From the NCBI RefSeq assembly GCF_964355755.1, contig NC_092674.1:7505001-7569000 (forward strand): a stretch of 64,000 bases of DNA, written 5' to 3'. This DNA is from Antedon mediterranea. Its lineage: Eukaryota > Echinodermata > Crinoidea > Comatulida > Antedonidae. The notes under the pieces were generated by a model. The model searched no databases and was not told the DNA's origin. It saw nothing but the letters and a program-made list of their open reading frames with translations. The translations under genes were made by a program, and so were the position numbers. Numbering within the stretch: position 1 is the first letter of the stretch; every line of letters starts with the position of its first letter. Positions 40,301-51,721 of this stretch are shown here, piece by piece.

Positions 40301-42914
40301 ACCCTGACTGAGTTAATCTGCCCTGAGAAAGTTAATCTGCCTTGAGAAAGTTAATCTGCCCTGAGAAAGTTAATCTTCCCTGACTGAGTTGTTGTCAAAA
40401 GTCTTCTTTTTTCATTTCAGGAATACCTTGAAAGTAACAGTTGTGCAATTCTATTCCCGAGGGCAGTGTTATACGTCAAGAATCCAACTGCTAAGCATAC
40501 TCCCATTAAAAGGACGCCTATGGATGGTTAGTATTACTTGTAGTAGTATTTTAGCTGGGTAGTTGAATTTATTTCTAAGATTGTGAGTTTAAATTTCTAA
40601 AACATTTTTTTTTCATTGGAAAGAAAGATGAAACACTCCAAACACTTAATTGGAGTCATAGTTTTCTAGACTTGCAACAATAAATTACTGCAGTAATTCC
40701 CAAAAGACTTTACTTTATTTAGAGCATATTGTGTATATGTTTGTCTGTGAACATGATTGTCACTTTTAGGGATAGTGAATTAATTTACTTATGGTTATTC
40801 TTGGCAATTCAAGAAAAGTTATTGGTCCACTTAAACTGGAAATTCATTTTGTTTTTTCATAATTCAATATAAATCAATACAACTACAAAGAAATATACAT
40901 CAAATTGCACAATTTCTAAACATAGAAAAAAGCTTTTCAGTGTTTTATTTTAATAATAGAAAATAATATTGTAGCCTACGTATTGATATTACGGTAATAA
41001 TTTTAGTGTATTATACATGACTCACAAACTCTGAAATACCGAGATGGATGAAATTTAGTTATTCCCAAATGGTTTGTGTTGCAGGTTATTTTAGCCAAGC
41101 TACAGCATTGAACCAACTGATATCATTATGTCACCAACTGCAGCATGATGTTACAACAATGACCAACCACAAGTACATAGCGCATCAAATTGCTCTGCTA
41201 TATGTAAGTAATCCTCATCAAACAGTCATTGACACGTATGATAAAACAGTACTCACTTGTGAAATGGATTTTGTGTTTTCACAAAGTAACACTAATGTTT
41301 AGCTTTAATATTAATTAAATTGATAACAATATTACAATTAACTGACATTTTTTAATAGCTAAATTTTCTAGATTTAAAGGAGTGAAATAAAATATCAAAT
41401 GGCATTTTTTAAAGCTAAAATTATTTGTTTTTTATTTGACTTCAATCATGGTTGGTTTTGGTTAGTGTCACTTACACTAATGCTGTCACTAACGATATGT
41501 TTACAAACTTATTTTATTTTGAATTAAATTTAAAATACCTTTTTCATTGTAATTTTTTTGACTGATTTTATATTGAAAATATCATTTAAGATTTCTTTCA
41601 TTTTGTCTTCTTCAGCAATCTATCAATCAGCTTGGCAACCCAAAGGTGCTTTTGGATCACAGAACAAGCATTGAAACAACATTTAAGAAAATTAAAGCTG
41701 AACTGGAAAAAGAAGACGAAAAGCCACCTTGTCTCAACTCAGAGTTGATCTTCTGGTGAATAAACCTTATTTATTGTCACTCGATCGTCTTAAGATCTGT
41801 CTACACTATTTTTATTTTTTTTAAATTAATTTTCAATCTTTCGACAATCAGAAACAAAAAAGTTGAACTATCAAACTTTATGTGACAAAAAAATGGGATG
41901 CTCCTATAAATGGACACGATGATTTCATATTACTAGCATATTTGGGCATATCACTACCAATGGTAGTGATATGCCCAAATATGGTAGTAATATGATGTGT
42001 CCATTTATAGGCACATCACACTTTTTTTTTGTCAAACTAGTTTGATAGTGTAGACAGAGCTTTATGTGATGTTAGCAGTTAAATCTTGTGCAGTAGTTCA
42101 CTTGACTTGTGAGTTTAAATCTCCCACTGTAGTTCATTTGGCCTGTTTTACTTACTTGAGAATTTTTTTTTCCATGAGTTTAAATCTTGCATTGTGGTCC
42201 ACTTGCCTTGTGAGTTTAAATCTGCCATTGTGGTCCACTTATCTTGTGAGTTTAAATCTCGCATTGTGGTCCACTTATCTTGTGAGTTTAAATCTTGCAT
42301 TGGTGTCCACTTCCCTTGGTGAGTTTAAATCTCGCATTGGTCTCCACTTGCCTTGTGATTTTAAATCTCGCATTGGTTTCCACTGGCCTTATGAGTTTCA
42401 ATCACACTGTAATCAAACTGCCTTCAAGTGAGTTTAAATCTTGCATTGTGGTCCACTTGCCTTGTGAGTTTAAATCTCCCATTGTGGTCCACTTATCTTG
42501 TGAGTTTAAATCTCCCATTGTGGTCCACTAATCTTGTAAGTTTAAACCTCGCTTTGGTGTCCACTTTCCTTGTGAGTTTAAATCTCGCATTGATTTCCAC
42601 TTGCCTTGTGAGTTTAAATCTTGCATTGTGGTCCACTTATCTTGTGAGTTTAAATCTCGCATTCGTGTCCACTTGCCTTATGAGTTTAAATCTCTTTGCT
42701 GTCTTAATAGTGCGTTGCTGATCTGTTGCAGTATGCAAATGAATAAAGATACTTCTTTTACATGAACCACAAACAGTATCTATAATAGTTCTTATTCTCT
42801 TTCAGGCTGCAGAACTTAACTTCATCACTGGTTCAGTCTGTTAAAATGTTATCAGCTGAACTCACAAGCCAAATGCGACCAGCCATGAAGTATATCTTAC
42901 AATCAACAACCTGA
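37384..42914 (+). CDS. Unrecognised 260-aa protein, 8 exons
   Basis: Exons join in one frame with GT-AG sites throughout: 37384-37435, 37922-38049, 39120-39180, 39590-39657, 40421-40526, 41085-41203, 41616-41755, 42806-42914. The product starts MNSESLVKPCSYDPSF. It has a possible nuclear signal (GGKRKRHYS) encoded by exon 3, a central block EYLESNSCAILFPRAVLYVK, and a largely helical C-terminal half (YFSQATALNQLISLCHQLQH; ETTFKKIKAELEKEDEK; SSLVQSVKMLSAELTSQMRP). It has no signal peptide and no membrane segment. The helical, charged character suggests a structural or complex-forming intracellular protein, but I do not recognise a family. The start is the first in-frame ATG after a GC-richer stretch. 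Introns carry a CR1-like fragment, two M1 MITEs and two minisatellites. The even exon phases and clean splice sites make it a convincing intact gene. Confidence 0.8.
37470..37790. repeat. CCTAG/AGGCCTA-rich low-complexity block in intron 1
   Basis: Dense overlapping variants of TAGGCCTA, CTAGCCTAG and AGCCTAGG on both strands, far denser than anywhere else in the window. There is no regular period. Confidence 0.7.
38155..38731 (-). mobile_element. 5'-truncated CR1-like LINE, C-terminal reverse transcriptase end
   Basis: A 172-codon minus-strand frame encodes the region after the reverse transcriptase core: IYKHYVRPHLEFCVQVWNPY, IERVQRRATKL, YEDRLKLLGLTTLYDRRIRGD, HTFSQRVINHWNSLP and a final TTNTFKNRIDT. 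The 3' end has AACTAAACTAAACTAAA-type tail repeats (38150-38170, read on minus). It is 5'-truncated, antisense in intron 2 of the 260-aa gene, and otherwise undamaged, so it is fairly recent. It is a different family from the element at 21-24 kb. Confidence 0.85.
38911..39046. mobile_element. MITE family M1 copy
   Basis: The ends are TTAAGCTATGTCTACACTAA and TTTGATAGTGTAGACAGAGC. It lies in intron 2 of the 260-aa gene, about 70 bp before exon 3. Confidence 0.75.
39711..40389. repeat. Minisatellite, 19-bp unit, intron 4 of the 260-aa gene
   Basis: About 35 copies of a 19-bp unit, TGACTGAGTTAATCTACCC. Copies in the 5' third are diverged (GTTGATCCACC), and the middle is nearly uniform. The array ends about 30 bp before the acceptor of exon 5. 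Confidence 0.9.
41791..42064. mobile_element. MITE family M1, long copy with internal palindrome
   Basis: The ends are TAAGATCTGTCTACACTATT and GATAGTGTAGACAGAGCTTTA. The centre is a near-perfect palindrome, GGGCATATCACTACCA followed directly by its inverse (41950-41981), so two half elements are joined head to head. It lies in intron 7 of the 260-aa gene. Confidence 0.75.
42100..42690. repeat. Minisatellite, ~37-bp unit, intron 7 of the 260-aa gene
   Basis: About 15 copies of GTGAGTTTAAATCTCGCATT followed by GTGGTCCACTTGCCTT, with CTCGC/TTGC/CCC variants. All three frames are largely open with repeating SLNLALWSTC-type peptides, a by-product of the repeat. Confidence 0.9.
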
Positions 42915-43011
42915 ACTTCCAATTCATTGACCAACAATGCAATGAAATTTTTTTCCACGGTAAGATTGAACAAATTCATCTTTTAAAGATTTCAGTATGC
43001 AGAATGTGTTT

Positions 43012-43017
43012 AATAAA
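43012..43017 (+). terminator. Candidate polyadenylation signal of the 260-aa gene
   Basis: AATAAA about 100 bp after the stop codon, the nearest good match. Confidence 0.4.
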
Positions 43018-43018
43018 A

Positions 43019-43420
43019 ATGAGATCGAATTTCTTTTTTATGAAAACGTCTATTGCTGGGATTTGAAAGCAGTACTTTATTGGTGTATTTAACTCTTCTT
43101 GGAAAATATTGCACACCACGTCACATTTTTACTGGGAGCAAAGTGAAAATAAGATTGAATTTACATTTTATGAAAACATCTATTGCTCAGATTTGGAAGC
43201 AGTACTTTTTTTAGTGTCGGTGTATTCAAATTTACTCGGAATACATCCTCCAGTACAATTGCAGACATGTTGTCAGAGTTTACCCTGAGCCAAAGGAAAA
43301 TGACATTGAATTTCCATTTTTTTAAAACGTCTATTGCCGGGATATGGAAGCAGTACTTTTTTAATTGTCGGTGTATTTACGCTCTCTGTTAATATGTTGC
43401 TAGAGGTCGCCTGGAACCAG
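43019..43420. repeat. Three imperfect ~145-bp tandem units after the 260-aa gene
   Basis: GAATTTC/ACATTT, AAAACGTCTATTGCTGGGAT, GGAAGCAGTACTTT and GGTGTATTTA recur in the same order starting near 43024, 43155 and 43303. Units are diverged at their 3' ends. Confidence 0.65.
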
Positions 43421-44810
43421 AGTGCTTACTGCCCTCAGTTTTGGCTAAAAATATGTTCATTCTATTCAATGATAGTGTGACTGCTGGTGTATGGTGTATG
43501 ACTAAAGACAATAACTTTTGAGTACATTTTTTTCAATGGATTGAATTCACTGGCTTGAGAAATATTTTCATTATATTCTATGGTAACACTACTCCCACTA
43601 GGTCATGTATTATGACGTAGGTGGCATGACTAAAAACACTAACTTCTAATACATTTTTCTCAATGGATTGGATTCGCAAGCTTACATGTTTGGCCACAGC
43701 CAGTACCATATTGCATGTTGTCTCTGTTGTCATATCTCTTGACAGTCATTGGATGGATGGTTTAAGTGTTTTTCAATTCAGAAATATATTTATTTCTCAA
43801 ATGCGATGTACCAATAATAACTTATATTTGTATCCTGTACTGTAAGCATAGCTTTAATTGTTGGATGCAGCTACTGGAAGAAGAGCTATACATTTAGGTG
43901 TAATTAATCTTAAATAATGTTAATGGGTACTATGTCAATCTTATCAACTGACATGGTACATACTGTACCACTTGAAGTGTGTCACAGTAACTCTAAATGT
44001 CAGTCTGTTATAAATTGAAGCAGTGTAGGTCGTTGCTTTAATGAGTACATGATTATTGATGATTATTATTGCATTAGGTCAAGATACTCGCCAAGCAGAA
44101 TGTATACTGCCTGTATCATAAGCAAAGTTTGTAATACAGTGTGACATAATGTATCACACATGTGATTCCTGTATCATAGGCCTGAAGCTTAACCTTTCCA
44201 CCCTGAACAACATTTCAATATGGTACTCTTCTGGATTAAGAATTATTACAGAATTTGACAAGTAATTATGTTCTCTGTCCTACCATATTAGCTTTAGCCT
44301 TTTACGATGTGTTATATTTTTTTACAGTTTGCAAATTTAAACGGTACTTCAAATTATGCCCTGCTCAATCAATGAGGTTGCTAGAACAGATGAATCTTGA
44401 TAAATGATTATAATTATGATTTAATTAGTATGAGATTGTAAATATTGTTTAATTGATCCTTATTAAATACAGATAAAAAAGAAAAGAATTTACACACCCT
44501 GATGTTACAAATTGTGTTCATTATAAACCATGAGAAGTTTTCTAAATAATCTTCCTCTATGATAAAACAAAATATTTACATGAATGAGATAGTAATATAA
44601 TACAGATAACCTCTTAACCATTATTCACAATGCATATTTTCATTTGAACACACTGTACTAATTAAAAGAAAATTACCGAAATGATGTAGTAACCACGGGC
44701 GAATGAAACGTATAACATCAGTTTGTAATTGTGTCATATTAAGATTTTTGTCTATTATTCCGGCAGCGCCCTCTATAATCGATTATTTCGATAAACTTTT
44801 TATAGACTAA
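43421..44810. other. Intergenic, no gene seen
   Basis: AT-rich sequence. A short palindromic stretch around 44130-44170 (ATGTATCACACATGTGATTC) is similar to a phrase in the 54-kb tandem array. No coding exon or RNA gene was found. Confidence 0.35.
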
Positions 44811-44943
44811 AGCTTGGTTTCCATTAGAACGCAACGCAAGCACAACGCTAGTAATTGACCAATCATGGCACGATGGAAAATGTGAACAATCGCATGTGAT
44901 TGGTCAATTCATTTGTGTTGCGCTTACGTCCTTGCTTTAAGGC
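44811..44943. mobile_element. Foldback MITE FB-A copy
   Basis: The left end AGCTTGGTTTCCATTAGAAC leads into ACGCAACGCAAGCAC, and the right half has GTTGCGCTTACGTCCTTGC but lacks the last bases. Inverted CCAAT boxes (TTGACCAATCA and GATTGGTCAA) flank the centre. Confidence 0.6.
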
Positions 44944-46570
44944 GGCAAACCGTTGTTTGTAGGATGTAAATTATGTGCCATGGATTTGACTTGTGGTTAA
45001 CATGGCCTATGATTATTCAAAGAAAGTTCTGAGTGGCAAACATTATCGGTCGAATACGGGAATGTATGGTTAGTCTGCGGACCCTGCCCTGGTCGGATAA
45101 TATACAGTATACAAACAAGCAAAGTTGCCGACGGTTTAAATTCTAAGAAACCGGCTCAATACTGCATGCTGCGGTGCAATGTTTAAATTCAAATTTATGA
45201 CAAATCCTGCTCAAGTGTAAACCTGTCTTCCATTATCATCATGCGAATTCGTACAAATATAAGTGGATGTTTCGACTAGAAATGAAGATGTAGATGAATG
45301 AAGAAATTATATACCAAACACTTTCGTTGCGTCCTTATTGTATAATAGATTTTTATTTATTAATTTAAATATGTAAAAAATTGTAATAGTGTCTTGGGTC
45401 ATAGACCTATGTGTGGAAAACACTTAAAAGAAGTTTAGAATAAAACCGGACGGAAATGATACATACAGTATCTAAAAATATGAATGTCGTACGTGCCAGT
45501 TCAAACCATCATGTGGTTTGAAAGCCTTTAGTGCAGAAAGCGTAAAAACTGCGCAGTAGTATGATAACAACCAGTATGTACGTATGTAGCGAAGCTTTTA
45601 TGCAATCAGTGCATATGGTTATTAATACATACAAGCGGTTGGTCGAAAGACAGCTTTAATATTAACCTATCCAGCCGTGTAAACTGAAGGCATTTCGTTA
45701 TTTTGCTTGTCTGTTGTGTACGCTAGACTACAGGAAATTGAGCAGATGCTAGCTTGAATTCTAACCAGAATCATGTCGGTAAAACGAAGACCAGCTTTTA
45801 ACTCTTCTCAGTTAATTGAATTTCATACTATGTTTAGACAGCTTAAAGATAGAACTTGGATCGTATTGTAAACGAGGACAGCGGAGGAAATGGATAGATA
45901 AAGACTCAAACGAATTTGAATTTATTTCAGTGAAATACAACAAATTGGCTATCAAATATCATTTTAACTATTGACTTTAATGTTATGATCATATGAATAG
46001 TAAACAAGCAATTAATATCAACAGCTGCCGCTGTTTTCTATCATCTTTATTCCATGATTGTTTTTTAAATGTTTCTAATAAGGGGTTATTATTTATCAAG
46101 TACACGTTGGTTTAACCAGGCCACAGTTGAAACACTGACTACTTGGCTTTATTTGATCACAGTGCACAAATTGTTGACACATTTCATTATGATATTGAAT
46201 CACAAACGCGCACTTGCGTTAAGTTTCGTATGTCCTACCTTTGGGCAATACTGATTATTATTCACTGTTTGCTAGTTATTATACATTACATATGAACTTA
46301 ACATACTTTCCGACATTGTAATTAACATGAATTTGTCTTGGGAAAACCAATAAATCCGAATATATTGTGGTATGGATAAATCAGCTTTGATGATCATCCG
46401 GTGATACGACGTGGTGCATCCTCCGGACGCCACCCCATCTTTTATTCTAGATTTATTATAAAGAAATAAATGGGAATGCGCATAACACAATGATAAATCG
46501 AAAAAAATGTTTATTATGTTCTAATAAAAAACAAAACTAGTTACATGCATTGGAAGTACATCAGACATTT
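44944..46570. other. Intergenic, one weak exon candidate
   Basis: A 32-codon frame at 45774-45872 starts MSVKRRPAFNSSQLIEFHTM. Its start lies after a pyrimidine-poor region, no strong donor follows and no continuing exon was found. Nothing else is recognisable. Confidence 0.3.
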
Positions 46571-47013
46571 ATTAATCACGCATAACAAAGAGTAACTAGC
46601 GCCATCGCAGAGCATAAGTCGTTAAAAAATACATTATTTATCATTAAGGGGAAAATATTCCCATCCTAAAATAAAACTTAATTAATCTTTATGATACGCA
46701 GTACCATCAATGGGTATTAGGGTTGCTACGTATTTATACCGTTATGCATGACGTCATTCTATAAATTAATCACGCATAACAAAGAGTAACTAGCGCCATC
46801 GCAGAGCATAAGTCGTTAAAAAATACATTATTTAGCATAAAGGGGAACACATTCCCATCCTAAAATAAAGCGTAATTGATCTGTATGATACGCAGTACCG
46901 GTAAACCAAGCTTGCTACGTATTTATACTGTTATGCATGACGTCATTCTATAAATTAATCATGCATAACGAAGAGTAACTAGCGCCATCGCAGAGCTTAA
47001 GTCGTTAAAAACT
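46571..47013. repeat. ~190-bp tandem array, two and a half units
   Basis: Units start at 46571, 46765 and 46954 with ATTAATCACGCATAACAAAG and run through AGCGCCATCGCAGAGCATAA to TATGCATGACGTCATTCTAT. Each full unit ends with a perfect TGACGTCA. A relative of the unit junction is at 59563-59632. Confidence 0.85.
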
Positions 47014-47017
47014 TTAT

Positions 47018-47090
47018 TTACAAGATACAAGATACAAGAAAACTTTATTCATCCCAACTTGGGAAATTGTGTTGCTGTCTAATAACAATG
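47018..47090 (-). repeat. LINE 3' tail fragment
   Basis: On the minus strand it reads CAATTTCCCAAGTTGGGATG, then AATAAAGTTTTC and repeats of TTGTATC. This has the form of the 3' end of Rex1/L2-type LINEs (hairpin, AATAAA-like, simple repeat). No coding part remains. Confidence 0.5.
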
Positions 47091-49041
47091 CCGTATTTAA
47101 AAGAGAGAGAGATTTATCACATTTATAACATATTTGCATCCTAAAATAAAATATTTATTATTTGCCTTTATAGAAACATTACGATGTGCACAGTGAGAAG
47201 CGCTCAGTTATTTCAATGTCATCGACACTAGTATTACATTCTATAGAATTACGTTCGTCTCTAAGCGTTTGTTCCAACAAGGTCTTTTAAACAAATTAAC
47301 TATTGAGATTCCACTTTAAAAAAAATGTCATTTCAAGTGGTAATTTATCTACAAATACAGAGATTTCTTCCATTTGCGCGACAGCTGCGCGACAATCGCA
47401 AGGCTTCAACTTGATATTATTTATCGGTAAAGGATGAATGCACGGGAAATACTATTCGATTGGAATATAAATAACAACCAATTTGTATCCCGAACCGTTT
47501 ATTTTAATTGAACAGATCGGCACGTACGTCGTCTTGCTAAGTAATAGAAATAGCGTAATACTTTAAAATCTCGTGTGAAAAAAAAAAGAAGAAAAATTGA
47601 TTCCTTTCGCTATAATCAAAGTAGTACGGTTATCGTATATTAAAACGTATTTTCAACGTATAACTTATTTTATTGTATTGTGTATTTAACGTACAAAATA
47701 CAGCATATTTAACACCGTTACATAATGTATAATAAATAATTGTTTAAATTTGTTTTTGTATATGCCATATTAATGTCACATAATAGTTTTCCACTTCGAA
47801 CCAAAATTGAATCGAAAAAAATTGTATTTATATGAAAAAATGTAATTTAGGCCTAAAATTTGATTTTGTCATTTTATATGAGAAAACATTATTTGTTTTC
47901 GTTTTTTTTACCAAATGGGTTAGTTTTTATTAAAACTTAAAATTACAAAATAACCTATTTAAAGTATGATTTAATTAATCTTAAGACTAGGTGCGAGCAA
48001 AACAATTCTATTGATCATACATTCCAATAATTATCAATCTATAGTTTCCCCTATGTTTTATAAATTTTTGGAATTTTATTTGTGTTGCACCAGCTTGTTG
48101 AAAATAAGCGCTTTTTTTATCAGTGGATGTATAGTTCAAATTACACAGTAAAATCTCTATTCCTTTGTACACAAAGTCGTAAATAGAGAGGCATTTTTTA
48201 AAAAACTGTGAAAAATAAACGGTGTTGTAAATAATGTTATCAGATTACTAAATATAGGTAATATAACTTGAAGTTTTGCTATTATTTTTTAAGAGTTTTA
48301 TTTTCATGCTATAGCAAAAATTACCGTATCCACCGTATATCCACTATCTTTTTCACCTTCTAGGGAGTCACCAGACATGTAATTTTAACATTAGGGTAAA
48401 CTACCTTACTACTGAAAAAAAGTCTTCCTTGTTTTTATAGCAGAATTTTGCCAAACTTTGTATTTTAACATTTTAAGGGAAATTCATTTTTCTTCGTCTT
48501 GATATCTATTACACGTACAAATATTTGATTTATGTACAACCATTATATTCAAAATTCATTCTTGTACCTGAGCTTTATTAAAGAATGTCCAATGTCCTAG
48601 CTTTTATTAACCAAAGTAATTCACATTTGCCAATTATTCAATGCATAAAGATGATATAAATAAATATCGAAAGCATTGACACTTCAATGGTTATCACGTG
48701 ACCCTTTGATCAAATTACAATATTTTCAATACAGTATTAGCTTTTAATCGGAAGAAGGTTGAGTATATTAATATAAAGTGTCAGAATATCACCTTTAACG
48801 TGTAAATTAATAGCCTGCCGATGATAGTCAGCTGGTTGGGCTGTCCAACACTTTGTTAATTGGCCAGCTTATTAACAACGATACCAATGACCGTCCCAAT
48901 GACAGATTTGACCTTCTATATTTATATCGAAGACTTGTAAGCAAATGATAATTCGGCGTACCGTGCAGCTATAATTAAAACTGACTGTGGTCAACCGGTA
49001 TCACCTATTAGTATTATTTGTGTTTGCGAGATCATTTTTAG
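47091..49041. other. Intergenic, no gene seen
   Basis: About 1.9 kb of AT-rich sequence, with no repeat family recognised and no coding frame longer than chance. Confidence 0.35.
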
Positions 49042-50103
49042 ATGACAATGCCAAACACTATAAGTGAGTATAAAGAGGGCCTCCAACATTGTGGAACAAG
49101 TGAATTCGAAAACATACCCATGAATTCCGAACATAAAAAATACGAATTCAAAACATATTAAAAATGATTAAGAACCGTCATGTATAAATGAGAAATTGGG
49201 TATGCATGTTACCACCGGTAAAGCTTGGTTCCCACTAGGACGCAACGCAAGGACGTAGACGCAACGCAAGCGTGTTGACCAATGACAAGCGACAGTTGGA
49301 ATAATCCATCGATTTTGATTGGTCAATTCACTTACGTTGCGTTAAACGTCCTTTTGTTGCGTTTCTAGTTGGAACCAAGCTTTAGTTATAACATCAAGGC
49401 CTACGTCCAATGAAAACTGACTGAAATCTTTGACCAAGATATAAATAAATTGGACTGGTAGTAAATAGAGCATATTTAATATACCAGACTAAACTAATAA
49501 CACACAATTATAATGATTTATAGAAACCGCCTGTACTTTAATTTTAGTCGTGGGCTGACAAGCGATGATACTATCTGCTAACAAGTTTGTCATCTGTCAA
49601 ATTTCAACCCAACATGACGTATAGATCAGGCATTCGGTCCAACGTCAGGCCTCTGTTCTTCGTATCAATTGGTCTACTCATTTGCTATATATAAATATTG
49701 TTAAATTATATATATAGGCTGTTGTAAATCACACGTAGAAGGCAGGATAAATTGTTTTTGCAGGCAGTCCCCCCAACAAGATACCTAGCGTTGCTGAAAT
49801 AAAATAATTACGATAAGCGTGCGAAGCTCGTGCCGGCCACACATTCAGTTTTCTTTGCGGCCGGAATTGAAGAGAAATTATCTTTGACAAGAGAAATTAG
49901 TGATGAATTACCTGGACCACGTGAATTAATTCAGAAATATGTGTAAATGTTTTTAGTCAAATTAAGTCAAAATTTCATTCGCTTTTCAGGTATTACTTCA
50001 TCAAATTTATCAGGGATTGTTGATAACACCGTTGGTGGTTTCGAAGGAGTTGAAAATGAGTTGCAATTACAACGGAGCATTATCAGTAATGAGTCCGATG
50101 TAG
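49042..50103 (+). CDS. Possible 5' end of an unrecognised gene (two exons)
   Basis: An ATG at 49042 opens MTMPNTI and is followed after one further base by GTGAGT. The next candidate exon, 49990-50103, has a good acceptor (CTTTTCAG), an open frame ITSSNLSGIVDNTVGGFEGV continuing through ENELQLQRSIISNESDV, and a donor GTGCGT. Phases agree (1 to 1), and the junction makes a Ser. No next exon was found up to 64 kb, so the gene would run beyond the window or be false. No family is recognised. The second exon is the stronger part of the call. Confidence 0.35.
49219..49383. mobile_element. Foldback MITE FB-A, complete copy
   Basis: The ends AAAGCTTGGTTCCCACTAGG and TAGTTGGAACCAAGCTTTA are inverted, with ACGCAACGCAAG and its inverse further in and TTGACCAATGA/GATTGGTCAA around the centre. 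It lies in the intron of the tentative gene at 49-50 kb. Confidence 0.85.
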
Positions 50104-51344
50104 GTGCGTTGTTGATAGCCTGATTGCTTGCTTATTTCATTGGCTACAATTTACGAGACACAAAGTAGACGCGCGCGTGTAAAAGCCGCCCGATTTCATC
50201 ATGATAATCGCGCGTTTCAGTCAGGTAACAACTACCCGTATGTCGTTAATCATTTCGATCCGTTATATTCAATGTCTCACCACCCGTGATGATATACTTT
50301 ATGTATATTAAGAGCCACAGCATGCTATGAGTAGGCCAGACACTAAAGCCGAGTACAAGTATTTCTCCTTGATGACATTTTAAAGGTATTTTACTGAATC
50401 GTTAAAACAAAAAACAATTATAAATATTATGTGAAACAAACCCATTTCAATTATTGTAAATTATAATATTCGTTTAATAGATATTTCGAGTTAAAACCCT
50501 TGCAGCTGTCATAAACTCGGCTAATTATAATAGGCCTAACAATCACATCAAGCCATTTTGATCCAGTACATCAAGTATTAATCAGAGTATGTTTCAGAAA
50601 TGGGATACAGTGGGCGACTAAACGAGTCAAACGATTATTGATATTAGCGACATTGATTATGTATGGTTATTCATTAAGTACATTATTATGTTACTAGCCT
50701 ATGACATGCGTATGGAGAGAAAAGGGCGTGTGCTCGGAACGCATGGACTCTTGCACACTGAACTGACGCGTCAAACGTCAAATCGAAGCGAGACGCGTCA
50801 AATCGAAGCGAGACGCGTCAGTGTGCACTGTTTTTTTGGCCCCTGGTTTGGATACAAGGGGAGGAAAAGGTGTGTGCTGCTCGGGTTGCATGTTTCTCCG
50901 GCACCCTGACAATTCGACAAGGCTAGGCCTATATCCTAGTAAAAGTATATACGTTTACTTGTTCTTAAACATAATTATATAAACATAGGCCTATATAAAA
51001 TAAAAAATAAATACTTGCACCAAAGAACCAGCACTAAAATGTATAGTTACTACGGTATTTAGGCCTATACATTTTTAAATAGACCAATTTAACTGTGTTT
51101 TTCTACTTTTAATGAAGTTTTATATATGACATTTTACATTGTAATCTTGTTATTTTACTTTATATAATATTTATATAATATAATTTAATAACATGACGTC
51201 AACAATAATAAAAATGAACGAAACACCAGAGAAAATAAATATAATATAAAGATATAAATAAGCTGTGATTAATTACCGAAATCTATCATTTTAGTATTTA
51301 TTTAGACTTGTATTATGTAGATTATAACCACTTAGGCCTAAATA
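50104..51344. other. No gene seen; small GC-richer direct repeat
   Basis: AAATCGAAGCGAGACGCGTC occurs twice in direct succession (50779-50820) in a short GC-rich stretch. The rest is AT-rich with no coding frame recognised. Confidence 0.4.
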
Positions 51345-51656
51345 TAATAATAATAATAGTTCATTCTTATAGCGCTCTACAAGCAAGCTTCTCTAATATA
51401 AGCGCTGAACATTATTACCCCAGTTATTTTTTGTGTGGATCAAACACGTATGGAAACATACTCCCATAATGCATAATCAGCGCAAAGTTGTGTCTTGATC
51501 TAACTGGGTACCCATTTATACACCTGGGTGGAGAGAGGCAAACGTAAGTAAAGTATCTTGCCTAAGGATACAAGCAATGCGGCGAGAGTTGGATTCGAAC
51601 CTCGGTCTCACGATCAGTAGTCCAACGTCCAACACCCTGCGCAAAACGCCCTCACG
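51345..51656 (-). mobile_element. tRNA-derived SINE (family S), complete
   Basis: Read on the minus strand: GAGGGCGTTTTGCGCAGGGT head, B-box GAGGTTCGAATCC, body as in the copy at 36365-36658, then TAGAGCGCTATAAGAATGAA and an (ATT)n tail. Confidence 0.8.
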
Positions 51657-51721
51657 TATTGTCCCTTGAAAAAATAATTAAAAAAAATGTTTGTGTTGAA
51701 CACTGCCATTTTAATGTCACA

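Noticed and set aside
42066-42721. Long plus-strand open frames with repeating SLNLALWSTC peptides
   Set aside because: They are translations of the 37-bp minisatellite within an intron; several frames are open because the repeat lacks stops.
45774-45872. Short frame MSVKRRPAFNSSQLIEFHTM..., considered as a first exon
   Set aside because: No convincing donor and no in-phase following exon; mentioned only as a weak candidate.
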